Below are positions 31,466 to 33,417 of a stretch of DNA of 33,417 bases, in pieces. Each line of letters starts with the position of its first letter. The first letter of the stretch is position 1. The position numbers and the translations under genes are program-made. The stretch is from contig BRYA01000265.1 in NCBI GenBank assembly GCA_030267965.1, positions 4,276-37,692 on the forward strand, in the 5' to 3' direction. Source of the stretch: Triparma columacea. Its lineage: Eukaryota > Sar > Bolidophyceae > Parmales > Triparmaceae. The notes under the pieces were generated by a model. It made no database searches, was not told where the DNA came from, and saw only the letters and a program-made list of their open reading frames with translations.

Positions 31466-33417
31466 ATGGAGGAGAAGATCGTCGTGTACGACGGGAAAAC
31501 GTCGTTTGAGGGGGATACGAGTATAACAGGGTTCACTGTTGCTGAAGGGGTCACTGAGATTGGTGAAAAGGCCTTTAAGGGATGCACTGGCTTGACGTCA
31601 TTGGAGGGTCTTCGTTCTACGGGAGTCACTACGATTGGTGAATATGCCTTTAAGGGATGCACGGGCTTGACGTCGCTGGAGGGTCTTCGTTCTACGGGAC
31701 TCACTACGATTGGTGAAGAGGCCTTTCGTGGATGCACGGGCTTGACCTCGTTGGAGGGTCTTCCTACGGGAGTCACGAAGATTAGTTATCGTGCCTTTTG
31801 GGGATGCACGGGCTTGACATCGTTGGAGGGTCTTCCTACGGGAGTCACTGAGATTGGTAGAGAGGCCTTTGCTGGATGCAGGGGCTTGACGTCGTTGGAG
31901 GGTCTTCCTACGGGAGTCACTGAGATTTGTGTTCATACCTTTAAGGGATGCACGGGCTTGACGTCGTTGGAGGGTCTTATTTCTACGGGAGTCACGAAGA
32001 TTAGTTATCAGGCCTTTTGGGGATGCACGGGCTTGACATCGTTGGAGGGTCTTCCTACGGGAGTCACTGAGATTTGTGATGAGGCCTTTAAGGGATGCAC
32101 GGGCTTGACATCGTTGGAGGGTCTTCCTACTGGAGTCACTACGTTTAGTCGAACTGCCTTTGATGGATGCACGGGCTTGGAGGAGAAGATCGTCGTATAC
32201 GACGGGAAAACGTCGTTTGAGGGGGATACGAGTATCACAGGGTTCAATGTTGCAGAAGGAGTCACTAAGATTGGTGGATCTGCCTTTAAGGGATGCACGG
32301 GCTTGACATCGTTGGAGGGTCTCTCGGAAGGAATCTTGCAGATCTGCAACGGCGCATTTGAGGGGTGCACAGGCTTGATGTCTTTAGAGGGCCTTCCTGA
32401 AGGACTCGAAGAGGTTGAGGGATCTTATCGTGTCAGGGGGCCAGAAGGGATATTGGGTGATTTTGTTGGAGGTGCCTTCAAAGGATGCACGGGCTTGACA
32501 TCATTGGAGGGTCTTCGTTCTACGGGAGTCACTACGATTGGTAATAATACCTTTAGGGGATGCACGGGCTTGACGTCGTTGGAGGGTCTTCCTACGGGAG
32601 TCACTGCGATTTGTGATGAGGCCTTTAAGGGATGCACGGGCTTGACATCGTTGGAGGGTCTTCCTACGGAGGTCACTACGATTTGTGGATCTGCCTTTAA
32701 TAGATGCACGGGCTTGACGTCGTTAGAGGGTCTTCCTACGGGAGTCACTGAGATTGGGGAAGCTGCCTTTGATGGATGCACTGGCTTGACATCGTTGGAG
32801 GGTCTTCGTTCTACGGGAGTCACTGAGATTATTCAATATGCCTTTAAGGAATGCACGGGCTTGACGTCGTTGGAGGGTCTTCCTACGGGAGTCACTATGA
32901 TTGGTTTAGCTGCCTTTGCTGAATGCACGGGCTTGACATCGTTGGAGGGTCTTCCTACGGGAGTCACTATGATTGGTGAAGGTGCCTTTCAGGGATGCAC
33001 GGGCTTGACATCGTTGGAGGGTCTTCCTACGGGAGTCACTACGATTGGTGAAGAGGCCTTTCTTGGATGCACGGGCTTGACGTCTTTAGTCGGACTTCCT
33101 ACGGAAGTCACTGAGATTAGTGATTATGCCTTCGAAGCATGCAAGCCCCTCTCCCTCATGCAGGGCCTTGAAGAATCCCAAAATCCCTCCCCAGATTTTT
33201 TCAAGCAGCAGTTCTCGGAATACCCCACCCACTTCAAGTTGATGTCTTCATATCTAACGATTGAGGGACTCAAAAATCTCCTACAAGCTCTTCGCACCGA
33301 AGTGCTCTCTCACCAAGAATCAGCCTCCACCCCCCCCTTCTCGCCCCTCCACTTCCTGTGCGCCAACAGAAATCAGGATCTTCTCCAACAAGCCGTCCCC
33401 CTGCTCATCCCCATCGA
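31466..33417 (+). CDS. BspA-like leucine-rich repeat (LRR_5) protein, 3' end outside the window
   Basis: The frame is open from the ATG at 31466 to the last base (650 codons and counting). It begins EEKIVVYDGKTSFEGD, then about 21 repeats follow, mostly 24 residues, of the type GCTGLTSLEGLPTGVTEIGEEAF. This is the LRR_5 (Treponema pallidum/BspA type) consensus. The opening segment recurs inside the protein at 32180, exactly 711 bp later. From about 33140 the repeats give way to a non-repeat part ending SPLHFLCANRNQDLLQQAVPLL, which resembles the start of ankyrin-type repeats. LRR_5 proteins are usually surface or adhesion proteins, but no signal peptide is seen here, so a cytosolic binding role is as likely. 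Families of such genes are abundant in some heterokont and haptophyte algae. Confidence 0.9.
   Translation, partial: MEEKIVVYDGKTSFEGDTSITGFTVAEGVTEIGEKAFKGCTGLTSLEGLRSTGVTTIGEYAFKGCTGLTSLEGLRSTGLTTIGEEAFRGCTGLTSLEGLPTGVTKISYRAFWGCTGLTSLEGLPTGVTEIGREAFAGCRGLTSLEGLPTGVTEICVHTFKGCTGLTSLEGLISTGVTKISYQAFWGCTGLTSLEGLPTGVTEICDEAFKGCTGLTSLEGLPTGVTTFSRTAFDGCTGLEEKIVVYDGKTSFEGDTSITGFNVAEGVTKIGGSAFKGCTGLTSLEGLSEGILQICNGAFEGCTGLMSLEGLPEGLEEVEGSYRVRGPEGILGDFVGGAFKGCTGLTSLEGLRSTGVTTIGNNTFRGCTGLTSLEGLPTGVTAICDEAFKGCTGLTSLEGLPTEVTTICGSAFNRCTGLTSLEGLPTGVTEIGEAAFDGCTGLTSLEGLRSTGVTEIIQYAFKECTGLTSLEGLPTGVTMIGLAAFAECTGLTSLEGLPTGVTMIGEGAFQGCTGLTSLEGLPTGVTTIGEEAFLGCTGLTSLVGLPTEVTEISDYAFEACKPLSLMQGLEESQNPSPDFFKQQFSEYPTHFKLMSSYLTIEGLKNLLQALRTEVLSHQESASTPPFSPLHFLCANRNQDLLQQAVPLLIPI

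Noticed and set aside
31261..32823. Several minus-strand open frames with repeated NDVKPVHPLKA-type units
   Set aside because: They are the antisense reading of the 72-bp LRR repeats. The plus frame is open throughout, begins with ATG and matches the LRR_5 consensus.
31466..33417. Regularly spaced repeats that might suggest a CRISPR array
   Set aside because: The repeats are contiguous coding units of 72 bp with no unique spacers, in a eukaryotic gene.
1..33417. tRNA, rRNA or transposon genes
   Set aside because: I scanned for tRNA B-box-like motifs, rRNA-like stretches, transposase or reverse transcriptase motifs and terminal repeats, and found none I could support.

Overview
This window is nuclear DNA from a photosynthetic stramenopile (heterokont alga). 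Three observations support that. Two neighbouring genes encode fucoxanthin-chlorophyll type light-harvesting proteins with heterokont leader motifs (SAFAP and SAFVV). Several other proteins carry layered leaders typical of complex plastids. Almost every gene has short GT-AG introns with extremely C-rich polypyrimidine tracts. A TTLL9-type tubulin glutamylase implies a flagellated stage, and the last gene is a BspA-like leucine-rich repeat protein. A bolidophyte/Parmales-like alga or a close diatom relative is my best guess; the taxonomy is inferred, not proven.

I assembled 17 genes by joining exons across splice sites and checking that phases match. In order: (1) acyltransferase-3 membrane protein, +, 5' end uncertain; (2) small thylakoid-lumen protein, +; (3) TTLL9 tubulin polyglutamylase, -; (4) 650-residue orphan, +; (5) and (6) a divergent pair of light-harvesting genes sharing a 64-bp TATA-containing promoter; (7) bacterial-type glutaredoxin 2 with a leader, +; (8) plastid membrane protein whose last intron holds an assembly gap, -; (9) ankyrin-MYND protein, -; (10) Nup205/Nup192-like nucleoporin of about 2297 residues, +; (11) cysteine-rich two-helix membrane protein, -; (12) MKP1-like dual-specificity phosphatase with a gelsolin-like domain, +; (13) Psb31/PsbQ-like photosystem II lumen protein, -; (14) nine-finger C2H2 protein, +; (15) UVSSA-like protein, +; (16) Tudor-WW protein, -; (17) leucine-rich repeat protein, +, running off the right edge with its reading frame still open.

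The layout is very compact. Convergent pairs are separated by 24 to 156 bp, and four divergent pairs have start codons 56 to 105 bp apart. Photosynthesis is the only pathway represented more than once: two antenna proteins and two probable lumen proteins, plus other leader-bearing proteins. The rest are housekeeping genes (nuclear pore, cilium, signalling, repair) and two lineage-expanded repeat proteins.

The most striking item is the zinc-finger gene. Nine near-identical 96-bp units differ most strongly at the four helix positions that contact DNA bases (-1, 2, 3 and 6), as expected of an array under selection for new DNA targets. The tandemly repeated gene at the right edge, with an in-frame 711-bp-offset internal duplication and a duplicated, splice-donor-bearing upstream segment, is the second place to look.
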